DNA of 64,000 bases from Ruminococcus sp. AF46-10NS (GTDB lineage: Bacteria; Bacillota; Clostridia; Lachnospirales; Lachnospiraceae): assembly GCF_003474435.1 (NCBI RefSeq), contig NZ_QRNF01000006.1, forward strand, positions 59,592 to 123,591, written 5' to 3'. How positions within the stretch are numbered: position 1 is the stretch's first letter; every line of letters starts with the position of its first letter. This document shows, in pieces, positions 37,100-45,625 of this stretch. The position numbers and the translations under genes are program-made. The notes under the pieces are model-generated. The model made no database searches and was not told the origin of the DNA. It saw nothing but the letters and a program-made list of their open reading frames with translations.

Positions 37100-37858
37100 G
37101 TGGCAGAATATATACTGGAAGTACGTCATTTAAAAAAGAATTTTATATCAGGGAAAAAATCCTTTACAGCTGTGGAAGATGTGAGCTTTTTTCTGAAACA
37201 GGGAGAATGTCTTGGAATCGTAGGTGAGTCCGGATCAGGAAAAAGTACGGTTGCAAAGATGATCACTCATCTGACGGAACTGACCGGTGGAGAGATTTTT
37301 CTTCTGGGAAAAAATATTACGCAGGTAAAGGGAAAAGAACTGCGGGAAACGTACAGAGAAATCCAGATGGTATTCCAGACTCCGGGAGAATCCTTTGATC
37401 CAAGATGTACACTTGGGGATGGAATCGGGGAAAGTCTCCGGAATATGGGGATAAGTAAGAAAGAAACCAGGAAACGTGTGGAAAATCTTCTTATTAAATA
37501 TGGACTGAGTGCAGATTATGCAGACCGGTATCCTCATCAGGTCAGTGGTGGAGAATGTCAGAGAGCAGCCATTGCAAGAGCCCTGGCTGTGGAGCCGAAA
37601 ATTCTGATCTGTGATGAAGCCACCAGTGCTCTTGATGTGACTGTACAGAAACAGATTATGGAGCTTCTCATGAAGCTGAAAAAAGAAAAGAATCTGGCGT
37701 TTATTTTTATCTGCCACGACCTGGCTCTTGTCCAGATGTTCTGCGACCGGGTGATCGTGATGCACGACGGACATGTAGAGGAAGAAGGAACACCGGAAGA
37801 GATCATTGAGAGTCCGAAGACGGAGTATACGGAGAGACTGATCGAGTCGGTGTTGTGA
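37100..37858 (+). CDS. ABC transporter ATPase, NikE/OppF-like (transporter 2)
   Basis: A 252-aa partner ATPase with Walker A GESGSGKS, signature VSGGECQR, Walker B ILICDEATSALD and the switch His in FICHDLAL. It starts at GTG 37100, with GGAGAGAAGAA upstream, and ends the transporter block. Confidence 0.9.
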   Translation: MAEYILEVRHLKKNFISGKKSFTAVEDVSFFLKQGECLGIVGESGSGKSTVAKMITHLTELTGGEIFLLGKNITQVKGKELRETYREIQMVFQTPGESFDPRCTLGDGIGESLRNMGISKKETRKRVENLLIKYGLSADYADRYPHQVSGGECQRAAIARALAVEPKILICDEATSALDVTVQKQIMELLMKLKKEKNLAFIFICHDLALVQMFCDRVIVMHDGHVEEEGTPEEIIESPKTEYTERLIESVL

Positions 37859-37890
37859 GACGTTGAAATTAATTTTCAGTGAGAAGTATA

Positions 37891-37919
37891 TTGCTCTGCC
37901 TCAAAGCACATGCTATAAT
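37891..37919 (+). promoter_or_regulatory. promoter of a possible small RNA
   Basis: TTGCTC, a 17-base spacer and TATAAT, just after the transporter 2 operon. No coding frame follows before the terminator at 37966. Confidence 0.6.
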
Positions 37920-37925
37920 GCCAAC

Positions 37926-37998
37926 AGGCAAAAGAAAGAATAAGTCTGGCAAAGACGAAAGAATGAAGCCCTCAGTAGTGTGAATACTGGGGGCTTTT
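37926..37998 (+). ncRNA. candidate small RNA of about 70 nt
   Basis: A promoter at 37891-37919 predicts a start near 37926. An intrinsic terminator (AGCCCTCAGTA pairs with TACTGGGGGCT, loop GTGTGAA, then TTTT) ends it near 37998. No start codon with a ribosome site lies between. The same terminator could also stop the transporter operon. No known RNA family is recognised. Confidence 0.4.
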
Positions 37999-38159
37999 CG
38001 ATATCTGGCTATTTACCTCACCTTCTCTCGCTGCCGGGTTTCGGATGGACAACATTGTCAGCATATTACAGTTTACGACAAACTGGATTATAAAAAAGCC
38101 TGAGGTTGAACGTTGACGCATTTTCATTCAGCCGATATAATTAAAGAAATATTGATTTT

Positions 38160-38314
38160 AACCGAATCAAGAAAGTCCCCTGCAGGGTTGCGAAAAGCAA
38201 TAAGCAGTGGGTGGGGACTTGCTGTATCAGGAGGAGTACAAGCTCCTCCTGATAAACTGCGAAGCAGTTATTCGGTTATGAGCAAGTAGCGAATGCGGAT
38301 TGCGAATATCCGCT
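38160..38314 (+). repeat. branched hairpin element with interspersed repeat copy 3
   Basis: AACCGAAT (38160-38167) pairs with ATTCGGTT (38270-38277), enclosing three hairpins: GTCCCC/GGGGAC, ATCAGGAGGAG/CTCCTCCTGAT and ACTGC/GCAGT. Directly after comes ATGAGCAAGTAGC and the GCGGAT/ATCCGC hairpin shared with other copies. No gene is seen in 37999-38349. It ends 36 bases before the next ATG. Confidence 0.5.
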
Positions 38315-38349
38315 TGACAAGATTATATTAGTTTCAGGAGGAAATATAC

Positions 38350-38844
38350 ATGGCAGAGAATTTACAGATCAGACTGGCGCATCCAGAAGAAGCAGACAGG
38401 ATGGCCGAGATCGAGGCAATCTGTTTCCCGCCGGCGGAAGCAGCAAGCCATGAGGATGTAGTGAACCGTATGGGAGCATTTCCGGAGAATTTTGTAGTAG
38501 CAGTGAAAGATGATAAGATCGTAGGATTTATCAACGGAGGAACCACAGATAAACCGGTACTTCCGGATGAATTTTATCACAACATCACACTTCATAAGAA
38601 AGACGGAGAGATCCAGACTGTATTCGGACTGAACGTGATCCCGGAATACCGTCATCAGGGAATTGCCGGAGAGCTTGTGGAATACTTCAAGGATCTTGCG
38701 AAAGAACGTGGAAAAAAAGCTCTTATCCTTACCTGCAAGGAGTATATGATCCCGTTTTATGAAAGCCACGGAATGAAGAAACTGGGAGTTGCAGATTCCT
38801 GCCATGGCGGAGCCACCTGGTATGATATGCAGATCTGGTTTTAA
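38350..38844 (+). CDS. GNAT family N-acetyltransferase
   Basis: A 164-aa acyltransferase. N-terminal IRLAHPEEADRMAEIEAICFP and the acetyl-CoA loop VIPEYRHQGIAGELVEYF are clear, with the typical C-terminal FYESHGMKKLG. AGGAGG precedes the ATG. The aralkylamine-acetyltransferase-like pattern suggests an amine substrate, which remains unproven. Confidence 0.88.
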   Translation: MAENLQIRLAHPEEADRMAEIEAICFPPAEAASHEDVVNRMGAFPENFVVAVKDDKIVGFINGGTTDKPVLPDEFYHNITLHKKDGEIQTVFGLNVIPEYRHQGIAGELVEYFKDLAKERGKKALILTCKEYMIPFYESHGMKKLGVADSCHGGATWYDMQIWF

Positions 38845-38921
38845 GAACTAATGAGATAACCTGAGAGAAAAAACTGCTGCAGGGAATGCAGCAGATAAAC
38901 AGAAAACCAGAGGGAAAGTAA

Positions 38922-40181
38922 ATGAGAATACGAATGTACAATGTAGGATTCGGAGACTGTTTCTGCATCCGCGACAGAAAAAGCAGCCTGCTTGTGGATT
39001 TCGGTGCAGCAAACAGTAAGATCGAGGGAAGACCGCGAAGGGAAGTTTTTGACGTGATCATCTCAGATCTTACCACCATCCGCAAAAAAAATCTCCTTCT
39101 CACACATTTTCATCCGGATCACGTATCCGGGCTTCTTTATATGATGAGATACAGGAGAGATGCCTACGAATTTGAAAAAATTTATCTACCGGATGTATTT
39201 TCAGATCCGGAAATGAAATATACACTGACACTGCTTCTCCTTGCAGATGTCACGAAAAAAGCCAGCCTGCCGGGAAGACGTGTCAGCCTTTTTGCCCTGG
39301 CAGAGGCACTTTGCGCCAGAAAAGTGAAGATCGATCTTCTGTCAAGAGGATCAGAGTTTGAAGGGAAATATACAGCACTCTGGCCGGATGTGAGAACTGT
39401 GAGCAGCGAAACAGAGGATGTGTTTAACTCTCTTATTGAAAACAATGAAAAAGCCATGACCGAGCTTGTGAATATTGCAGAGGAAGTACGTCAGCTGTTT
39501 ATGTCTATGACTGAGGATGAAAACGGAGCAGAGGAAGATTCAGAAGTAGAGAAAGTAGCTGAGGATGTGGATGGAAATCAGACAGGCAGCGATAGTGCAG
39601 AAAGTGTGCAGGGAAATAATGGTACACAGGAGTATTCACAGGCAGAACTCAGGCACCGTCTGAAACCGGAAAAACTGGAAAAGAAATTCCGCGAGCTTCA
39701 GGCGACAGCGGAATTTCAGGCACTGCTGGAATGTGCGGAAAAACAGGGGCATCTTTTACGCCAGTTCCGCCACAAGATCAGTCTTGCATTCCAGAACACA
39801 AGAGACGGAGAGCTGAACCTTTTGTTTACCGGAGATGTGCAGTCCCGGTATATGAAGATGATCGTGGAAGATTACGATGGAAGGATCCCGCTTCACGAGC
39901 ATTACTGGTGCATCAAGGTACCTCATCACGGAACAGAATCACACTTCTTTGATTTCAGCAGATTTTCCCCGGAAAATATGATGATCCCAAATGGAGCCTA
40001 CTACGATAACAGCAAGAAAAAATCCAAGAATCAGCGTACATCCATGCAGTACGGCGGCCTGTTTTACATCAATGACGCCCACATGTACTGCTCCAACTGT
40101 GACTGCTGCGACAGCTATGAAAATGGCTGTTCCTGCAGGGAGTACGATGTAATTTCACCGTCTTATTACAAAGATATCTAA
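38922..40181 (+). CDS. MBL-fold hydrolase with cysteine-rich tail
   Basis: A 419-aa metallo-beta-lactamase-fold protein related to the ComEC/Rec2 hydrolase domain: LLLTHFHPDHVSGL (metal ligands), LLFTGDVQ and KVPHHGTESH. An acidic insertion (about 195-240) interrupts the fold, and the C-terminus carries a CSNCDCCDSYENGCSC cluster that could bind metal. No membrane segment. An XRE regulator follows 100 bases downstream. The function is unknown; DNA or nucleotide hydrolysis is possible. Confidence 0.75.
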   Translation: MRIRMYNVGFGDCFCIRDRKSSLLVDFGAANSKIEGRPRREVFDVIISDLTTIRKKNLLLTHFHPDHVSGLLYMMRYRRDAYEFEKIYLPDVFSDPEMKYTLTLLLLADVTKKASLPGRRVSLFALAEALCARKVKIDLLSRGSEFEGKYTALWPDVRTVSSETEDVFNSLIENNEKAMTELVNIAEEVRQLFMSMTEDENGAEEDSEVEKVAEDVDGNQTGSDSAESVQGNNGTQEYSQAELRHRLKPEKLEKKFRELQATAEFQALLECAEKQGHLLRQFRHKISLAFQNTRDGELNLLFTGDVQSRYMKMIVEDYDGRIPLHEHYWCIKVPHHGTESHFFDFSRFSPENMMIPNGAYYDNSKKKSKNQRTSMQYGGLFYINDAHMYCSNCDCCDSYENGCSCREYDVISPSYYKDI

Positions 40182-40281
40182 GTAAAAAAAGCACTCTTTT
40201 AGAGAAAAATAAATCTCTTAGAGATGATTTCCAACATTCGATTATCCACGTATCCTGTTGAAAAAAGGAGATGGATTACGA

Positions 40282-40605
40282 ATGAAAGACGGATTATTAG
40301 GCGATACGATCCGCAGAGCACGAATGGATAACAAGATGACCCAGGAACAGCTTGCAGAAGCGATCAACATCAGCCCTACACATATGAAACACATCGAAAG
40401 CGAACACAGGAAACCATCTGTAGAAGTACTATTTCTGCTAGCAGATGTACTGAACTTTTCCATGGATGCCATGCTCATGGAGACACAGTCCACCGAACAT
40501 GCGAAACGTGTAAATGAAATGAACCTTATGATGAACAAATGCACAGATGAGGAGCTGGATGTATTTCTGGCTGCGCTGCGTGAGCTGATGAAACATAAGC
40601 GGTAA
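40282..40605 (+). CDS. XRE family HTH regulator
   Basis: A 107-aa protein with an N-terminal Cro/C1 HTH (MTQEQLAEAINISPTHMKHIESEHRKPS) and a short helical C-terminus. ATG 40282 is used; TTG 40258 is an alternative that overlaps the AGGAGAT site. It may control the MBL gene or itself. Confidence 0.85.
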   Translation: MKDGLLGDTIRRARMDNKMTQEQLAEAINISPTHMKHIESEHRKPSVEVLFLLADVLNFSMDAMLMETQSTEHAKRVNEMNLMMNKCTDEELDVFLAALRELMKHKR

Positions 40606-40645
40606 AGGAATGAGTAAATAAGAATCTAAAACTAAAATTAGAAGG

Positions 40646-40686
40646 GCCACGGCAATCTTTGAATGGGGGATTGCTGTGGCTTTTTG
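40646..40686 (+). terminator. terminator after XRE gene
   Basis: GCCACGGCAATC pairs with GATTGCTGTGGC, followed by TTTTTG. Confidence 0.88.
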
Positions 40687-40781
40687 TATTTGTTTGAAAA
40701 TAAACAGAAAAAGGGATGTACACGTTGAACAGAGAAAATTATAATACAAACATATAAACAGTCGAACTAGGAGGAAAAATT

Positions 40782-42013
40782 TTGAAGCAGATCGCAGATT
40801 TACACATACATTCCAGATATTCCATGGCAACCAGCAAGGATGGGACGCCGGAGATGCTGGATCTCTGGGCGCGGAAAAAAGGAATCACGCTTCTGGGGAC
40901 GGGAGATATGACACATCCTGTATGGCGGCAGGAACTGAAGGATAAGCTGGTTCCGGCCGAGCAGGGGCTGTTCCGGCTGAAAGATGAGTTTGTTTTGCCG
41001 GAGGCGGCGCGTTATCCTGGAACTGCGCCAAGATTTGTGCTGTCGGGTGAGATCAGTTCTATCTATAAAAAAGGAGGAAAAACCAGAAAGGTGCACAGCC
41101 TGATCCTGCTTTCTGGGTTTGATGAAGCAGATGCTTTTGCCGCAAGGCTGGAAAAAATCGGAAATATCCATTCTGACGGAAGGCCCATACTAGGTTTACC
41201 CTGCCATGACCTTCTGGAAATGATGCTGGAAGTCAGTGAAGAGGGAATGTACATTCCGGCGCATATCTGGACACCGCATTTTTCCCTGTTTGGGGCGAAA
41301 TCAGGGTTTGATAGCATAGAAGAGTGTTTCGAGGAACTGACACCGTATATACATGCGCTGGAAACAGGTTTGTCCTCTGATCCTGTGATGAACTGGCAGA
41401 TTTCTGCTCTTGACAGATATCAGCTGGTGTCCATTCTGATGCTCATTCACCGTCCAAGCTTGGCCGGGAGGCAGATCTTTTGGATATAGAACTTTCCTAT
41501 CAGGGACTTTGGAATGCAGTGCAGAAAGGTGAGGGACTTGAGGGTACGATCGAATTTTTTCCGGAAGAAGGAAAATATCATTTTGACGGACATCGGAAGT
41601 GCGGTATATGTTTAAGCCCGAAAGAAGCAGAGAAATATAATGGCATCTGCCCGGTATGTGGAAAAAAACTGACCATGGGTGTGGATCACAGGATCATGCA
41701 GTTATCTGACCGCGATGAGGGAGCAGCTGCCATGCCGGAAAGCGGCCGCCCGTATGAAAGCCTGGTTCCTTTGCCGGAAGTAGTCTCAGCGTGTATAGGA
41801 TTTTCTACAGCAAGCAAAAAAGTTCAGGGGCAGTATGAAATGCTGCTTGAGAAGCTGGGTGCGGAATTCCAGGTTTTAAGAGAGGTTCCGCTGGAAGATA
41901 TCCGCGTTGCTGGCGGAGATGTTCTGACGGAAGGAATCCGGAGATTGAGAAAGGGAGAAGTTATACGGAAACCGGGATTTGACGGAGAGTATGGGAAGAT
42001 AGAATTGTTTTAA
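40782..42013 (+). CDS. endonuclease Q family protein (one frameshift)
   Basis: EndoQ cleaves DNA 5' of deaminated bases such as uracil and hypoxanthine. The PHP domain starts ADLHIHSRYSMATS, with HIWTPHFSLFG and GFDSIEECFE; the C-terminal part has the zinc site CGICLSPKEAEKYNGICPVC. The frame breaks at GTGTCCATTCTG near 41433. One added base (TCC AAT TCT) restores LVSNSDAHSPSKLGREADL and a 410-aa protein of normal EndoQ length. TTG 40782 follows AGGAGG. EndoQ is known in archaea and some bacteria. Confidence 0.85.
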
Positions 42014-42112
42014 TGTATAAGTTTTGAGAAGTGTGAAGAGTATTATTGGTTATGGCGAGAATAGTAAATGGTAAAAGGCAATAACAGATAAAGAATTGGA
42101 GCAGATAAATAT

Positions 42113-42562
42113 ATGAAAGAAAAAATCGGTATCATATCAGACACTCACGGTCTTCTGCGACCGGAGGTGCTGGAAATTTTAAAGGAATGCAAATATATTC
42201 TCCATGCCGGAGATGTAAATAAAGATGAGATTCTGGATGTACTCCGTTCTATGGGAAATCTTTATGTAGTTCGGGGAAATAATGACAAAGAATGGGCAGA
42301 AAATCTTCGTACCAGTTTAAGCTTTACCATTGGCGGCGTGAAATTTTTTATGGTCCATAATAAAAAAGATGTAGCCTGGGATCTGGGTGATACCCAGGTG
42401 GTGATTTTCGGACATACACACAAATATTTTGAGAAGGTAATAGATGACCGGTTGTGGCTGAATCCGGGAAGCTGTGGGCGAAGCCGTTTCGGAGGGAAAG
42501 TCACAATGGCTGTGATGACCGTGGAGGACGGACAGTATCAGGTAGAGAAGATCGTACTGTAG
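42113..42562 (+). CDS. YfcE/MJ0936-type metallophosphoesterase
   Basis: A 149-aa calcineurin-like phosphodiesterase with the metal motifs IISDTHG, HAGDV, VRGNND, VHN and FGHTH, all intact. Members hydrolyse phosphodiester bonds, but the natural substrate is unclear. It lies 99 bases after EndoQ. Confidence 0.9.
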   Translation: MKEKIGIISDTHGLLRPEVLEILKECKYILHAGDVNKDEILDVLRSMGNLYVVRGNNDKEWAENLRTSLSFTIGGVKFFMVHNKKDVAWDLGDTQVVIFGHTHKYFEKVIDDRLWLNPGSCGRSRFGGKVTMAVMTVEDGQYQVEKIVL

Positions 42563-42637
42563 GACTTTTTTGTATTTTATGGAATACAATCCTTGTAATT
42601 TATAATTTGGAGCGTATAATTAGAAAACGTTTAAAAC

Positions 42638-42732
42638 AAAAAGTGGTAAGACCACTTTTTGACTGGTTGAACGCAAATCACGAAAGACTGCGTTCATGAG
42701 TATGAAAAAAAGCGGAATCAGAACATCCGCTT
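42638..42732 (+). repeat. interspersed hairpin repeat, copy 4
   Basis: AAAAAGTGGT-AAG-ACCACTTTTT, then TGAACGCAAATCACGAA...CGTTCATGAGTATG, then AGCGGA...TCCGCT. The order and the middle sequence match the element at 26951-27056. It ends about 25 bases before lrgA. Confidence 0.55.
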
Positions 42733-42756
42733 TACGTGAATCAGGAGGGATGCAAC

Positions 42757-43119
42757 ATGAAGTACGTGCAGCAGTTCAGCATCATCCTGTTGATTTCCGT
42801 CATTGGAGAATTACTGAAAACCTTTCTCCCACTTCCGGTACCGGCCAGTGTTTATGGTCTGGTCATTATGCTGGTGGCACTGCTTACTGGCATACTGAAG
42901 CTGGACCAGGTCAAAGGTGCGGCAGATTTTCTGGTTGAGACTATGCCGGTGATGTTTGTACCGGCAGGTGCGGGGCTTATCACAGCCTGGAGTTCTCTGA
43001 AACCGATTTGTGTACCGGTTCTTATCATGACGTTTATCAGCACGGTGATTGTAATGGTTGTAACAGGAAAAGTAACGCAGGGAGTGATCCGAATGGGAAA
43101 GAGAGGAAATGAAAAATGA
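42757..43119 (+). CDS. lrgA: CidA/LrgA family membrane protein
   Basis: A small holin-like membrane protein of 120 aa with about four hydrophobic segments and the family element LPLPVPASVYGLVIML. LrgA/CidA proteins work with LrgB/CidB in murein hydrolase control or metabolite export. ATG 42757 follows AGGAGG. It overlaps lrgB. Confidence 0.88.
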   Translation: MKYVQQFSIILLISVIGELLKTFLPLPVPASVYGLVIMLVALLTGILKLDQVKGAADFLVETMPVMFVPAGAGLITAWSSLKPICVPVLIMTFISTVIVMVVTGKVTQGVIRMGKRGNEK

Positions 43120-43808
43120 TGGAATTTATAAAAAACTCCGCATTTTTCGGAGCAATGTTAAGTCTGATCGCTTACGAAATCGGCCTTATCCTGAAAAAGA
43201 AATTTAAAATGGCGATTTTTAATCCTCTTTTAATTTCGATCATCTGTGTTATCGGAGTGCTTGTAATATTTCATATTGATTATAATGATTATAATGAGGG
43301 TGGCAAGTATATCAGTTATCTGCTGACACCGGCAACGGTATGTCTGGCAGTACCTCTTTATGAGCAGATCCATCTGCTGAAAAAGAATCTTAAGGCGGTG
43401 GCTGCCGGAATCATTTCCGGAACGCTGGCAGGACTTTGTAGCATTTTGCTTATGGCCAGGCTGTTTGGGTTCAACCATCAGGAATATGTTACCATGCTTC
43501 CGAAATCCATTACAACAGCCATTGGCATGGGAGTTTCCGAGGAACTTGGAGGTATTGTGACTATTACAGTAGCGGTTATCATTATCACGGGAGTTCTGGG
43601 AAACATGATCGCGGAGGTTGTTTATAAGATCGCAAAGATCGAGGAACCTATCGCAAGAGGCCTCGGACTGGGAACATCAGCCCATGCCATCGGAACAGCC
43701 AAAGCCATGGAGCTTGGCCCTGTAGAAGGTGCCATGAGCAGTCTGGCCATTGCAGTAGCCGGTCTGCTTACGGTTGTAGGTGCATCTGTGTTTGCAGGAA
43801 TGATGTGA
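43116..43808 (+). CDS. lrgB: LrgB family membrane protein
   Basis: A 230-aa multi-pass membrane protein. FNPLLISI, LPKSITTAIGMGVSEELGG and GLGTSAHAIGTAKA are LrgB/CidB signatures. It is translationally coupled to lrgA (TGATGG overlap). No LytTR or LysR regulator lies beside the pair. Confidence 0.92.
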   Translation: MMEFIKNSAFFGAMLSLIAYEIGLILKKKFKMAIFNPLLISIICVIGVLVIFHIDYNDYNEGGKYISYLLTPATVCLAVPLYEQIHLLKKNLKAVAAGIISGTLAGLCSILLMARLFGFNHQEYVTMLPKSITTAIGMGVSEELGGIVTITVAVIIITGVLGNMIAEVVYKIAKIEEPIARGLGLGTSAHAIGTAKAMELGPVEGAMSSLAIAVAGLLTVVGASVFAGMM

Positions 43809-43882
43809 GTGTAAAACGCAAAGTGATTGTGAAAGTTTATTTTACAGTATTAAATTCACAGAAGGATAAAAACGTGTGAAAG

Positions 43883-43908
43883 GTCTGTCGTTTGCGGCAG
43901 GCTTTTTT
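43883..43908 (+). terminator. terminator after lrgAB
   Basis: GTCTGTCG pairs (with G-T pairs) with CGGCAGGC around TTTG, followed by TTTTTT. Confidence 0.8.
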
Positions 43909-43926
43909 CTTTTTAACCAGATAAAA

Positions 43927-44046
43927 CGAACATATTTTTGTGCAAAATAAACAAATGTTCGGAAAAACTGAATTCATACCGTTTTATTGTACTAAGTATG
44001 CGCTATAATAGCAATATACAGAAAATATGTTCGGAAAATATGTTCG
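43927..44046 (+). promoter_or_regulatory. TATGTTCG repeats around the promoter of the WYL operon
   Basis: GAAAATATGTTCG occurs twice in tandem (44021-44033 and 44034-44046) just downstream of a TATAAT (44004-44009). An inverted copy CGAACATATTTTT is at 43927 and a weaker direct copy ends at 43961. No good -35 is seen. These are probably operator sites, most simply for the WYL regulator encoded in the operon. Resemblance to SOS boxes (GAAC...GTTC) is only partial. Confidence 0.6.
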
Positions 44047-44088
44047 ATAAATTACGGGCCGGATATATTAACAGGGAGGATGGATATT

Positions 44089-44343
44089 ATGTGGAATACT
44101 GAGAGCAGCAGAAAGGTAGCACTGGCAGAGGGAAGATATGTGGAGGCAGGTGACAGCCATTCAGGGAAGAAGAAGCTTTCCTCTGGTATGGCCATGGTGC
44201 TTGGGGCAGTTCTTACAATAGAGATTATGATCGGAGGGGCAATGCTTTTTAATTTCGATTTCAGAGGAGCAGATGTTATTGCTGTTGTGCTTGCATTCAT
44301 GGTATTATACTTTGCAGTGGTAGCTTCACTGACAGATAAATAG
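44089..44343 (+). CDS. small membrane protein
   Basis: An 84-aa protein: a polar N-terminal third, then two hydrophobic helices (GMAMVLGAVLTIEIMIGGA and VIAVVLAFMVLYFAVVA). ATG 44089 is placed 9 bases after GGGAGG; ATG 44080 abuts it and is less likely. It shares an operon with the WYL regulator. Not recognised as a known family. Confidence 0.65.
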   Translation: MWNTESSRKVALAEGRYVEAGDSHSGKKKLSSGMAMVLGAVLTIEIMIGGAMLFNFDFRGADVIAVVLAFMVLYFAVVASLTDK

Positions 44344-44359
44344 AACAGGAGGAATGCAG

Positions 44360-45346
44360 ATGCCCAGGGTTTTTAACCAGAAAATAAAAATTTTATATCT
44401 GATGCGTGTTTTTCTGGAACGAACCGATGAAGAACATCCCATGTCTGTGAAGGACCTGATCATTTATCTGAACAGTCTGGGAATCAGCGCAGAGCGTAAG
44501 ACAATATATGATGATATTGAGACGCTGAGGAATTTCGGCATGGATATCCTGAACCGGAGGGAGAAGCCGGCAGGCTTTTATCTGGCCAGCAGGGAATTTG
44601 AACTTCCGGAACTGAAGCTTCTGGTAGATGCCGTGCAGTCCTCTCGCTTTATTACCAGTGGTAAGTCCCGTCAGCTGATCGGGAAGCTGGAGAGTCTTGC
44701 AAGCATGTATGAGGCTAGGCAGCTTCGAAGACAGGTCTTTGTGGAGAACAGGGTTAAGACCATGAATGAGAGCGTGTATTATAATATTGATGAGATCCAC
44801 AGAGCACTTACCGAGGATCGGCAGATTTCTTTTCAGTACTGTCAGTGGACAGTGGAGAAGGAACTTCGGCTGAAGAAGAATGGTGATCGTTACTGTGTCA
44901 GTCCGTGGGGACTTGTCTGGCAGAATGAGAATTATTATCTGATTGCCTATGACGGAAAATGTGAGAAAGTGAAGCATTACCGGGTGGATAAGATCCTGCA
45001 GATCAGGGTAGAGGAAGCGGCACGTAATGGCAGAGAGTTTTTTGAGAATTTTGATGCAGGAGAACTGACATCCAGAACCTTCGGGATGTTTGGCGGCAGA
45101 GAGGAAACCATATGTCTTGAAGCACACAACCGTCTGGTGGGAGTTGTGCTGGACCGTTTCGGAAGAGACATTATGATACAGAGGAAGGATCATGAACATT
45201 TCAAAACGCTGGTTCGTGTAAACGTCAGTGGTCAGTTTTTTGGCTGGATAGCCAGTCTTGGACCGGATGCAGTGATCGCGTCACCGGATCGTGTGCGCGA
45301 TGAGTACCGGGAATTTCTTGAGAAGAGTCTTTCTAATTATAAATGA
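44360..45346 (+). CDS. WYL-domain transcriptional regulator
   Basis: A 328-aa regulator with an N-terminal winged HTH (ERKTIYDDIETLRNFG), a WYL ligand-sensing domain (ISFQYCQW, VSPWGLVWQNENYYLIAYD) and a C-terminal WCX-like part. WYL proteins often respond to DNA damage signals or nucleotides. AGGAGG is 7 bases before ATG 44360; ATG 44354 is too close. The upstream repeats suggest autoregulation. Confidence 0.88.
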   Translation: MPRVFNQKIKILYLMRVFLERTDEEHPMSVKDLIIYLNSLGISAERKTIYDDIETLRNFGMDILNRREKPAGFYLASREFELPELKLLVDAVQSSRFITSGKSRQLIGKLESLASMYEARQLRRQVFVENRVKTMNESVYYNIDEIHRALTEDRQISFQYCQWTVEKELRLKKNGDRYCVSPWGLVWQNENYYLIAYDGKCEKVKHYRVDKILQIRVEEAARNGREFFENFDAGELTSRTFGMFGGREETICLEAHNRLVGVVLDRFGRDIMIQRKDHEHFKTLVRVNVSGQFFGWIASLGPDAVIASPDRVRDEYREFLEKSLSNYK

Positions 45347-45369
45347 TAAATAATATTTACTCGATGGGG

Positions 45370-45422
45370 AATCTGCATATTATTGTGATTCGGGAAATTT
45401 TACCCTGAATCAGCAGATTTTC
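45370..45422 (+). terminator. terminator after WYL gene
   Basis: Nested stems AATCTGC/GCAGATT and TGATTC/GAATCA, with an inner GGG/CCC, precede a T-rich stretch. Confidence 0.65.
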
Positions 45423-45534
45423 ATAGAAATTATCTCTAAAAAAAGATATTAAAACAGACAAAAATGAGAAAAATCATATAATAACCGTATTTGAAATACA
45501 AAATTAATATGGAGAGCATGTCTAAAAAAGATAA

Positions 45535-45563
45535 TAGACATTGCGATGTTTAAGTGCTATAAT
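45535..45563 (+). promoter_or_regulatory. birA promoter
   Basis: TAGACA, 17 bases, TATAAT, about 60 bases ahead of birA. TGTCTA...TAGACA makes a dyad over the -35, but it does not look like a biotin operator. Confidence 0.6.
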
Positions 45564-45625
45564 GCTTTCGTCTCTTAGAAGGGAATAAATTTTGCCATTT
45601 CAGGCAGATTATGGACGGTGAAGAT

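Noticed and set aside
42696..42938. 80-aa open frame over the repeat and lrgA
   Set aside because: Runs through the hairpin repeat and out of frame with lrgA; no ribosome site.
43927..44046. LexA/SOS boxes upstream of the WYL operon
   Set aside because: The GAAC and GTTC halves do not have the four-base spacing of Gram-positive SOS boxes; tandem direct copies fit another regulator better.
45511..45563. Biotin operator at the birA promoter
   Set aside because: The TGTCTA/TAGACA dyad does not resemble known BirA sites and there are no bio genes here.
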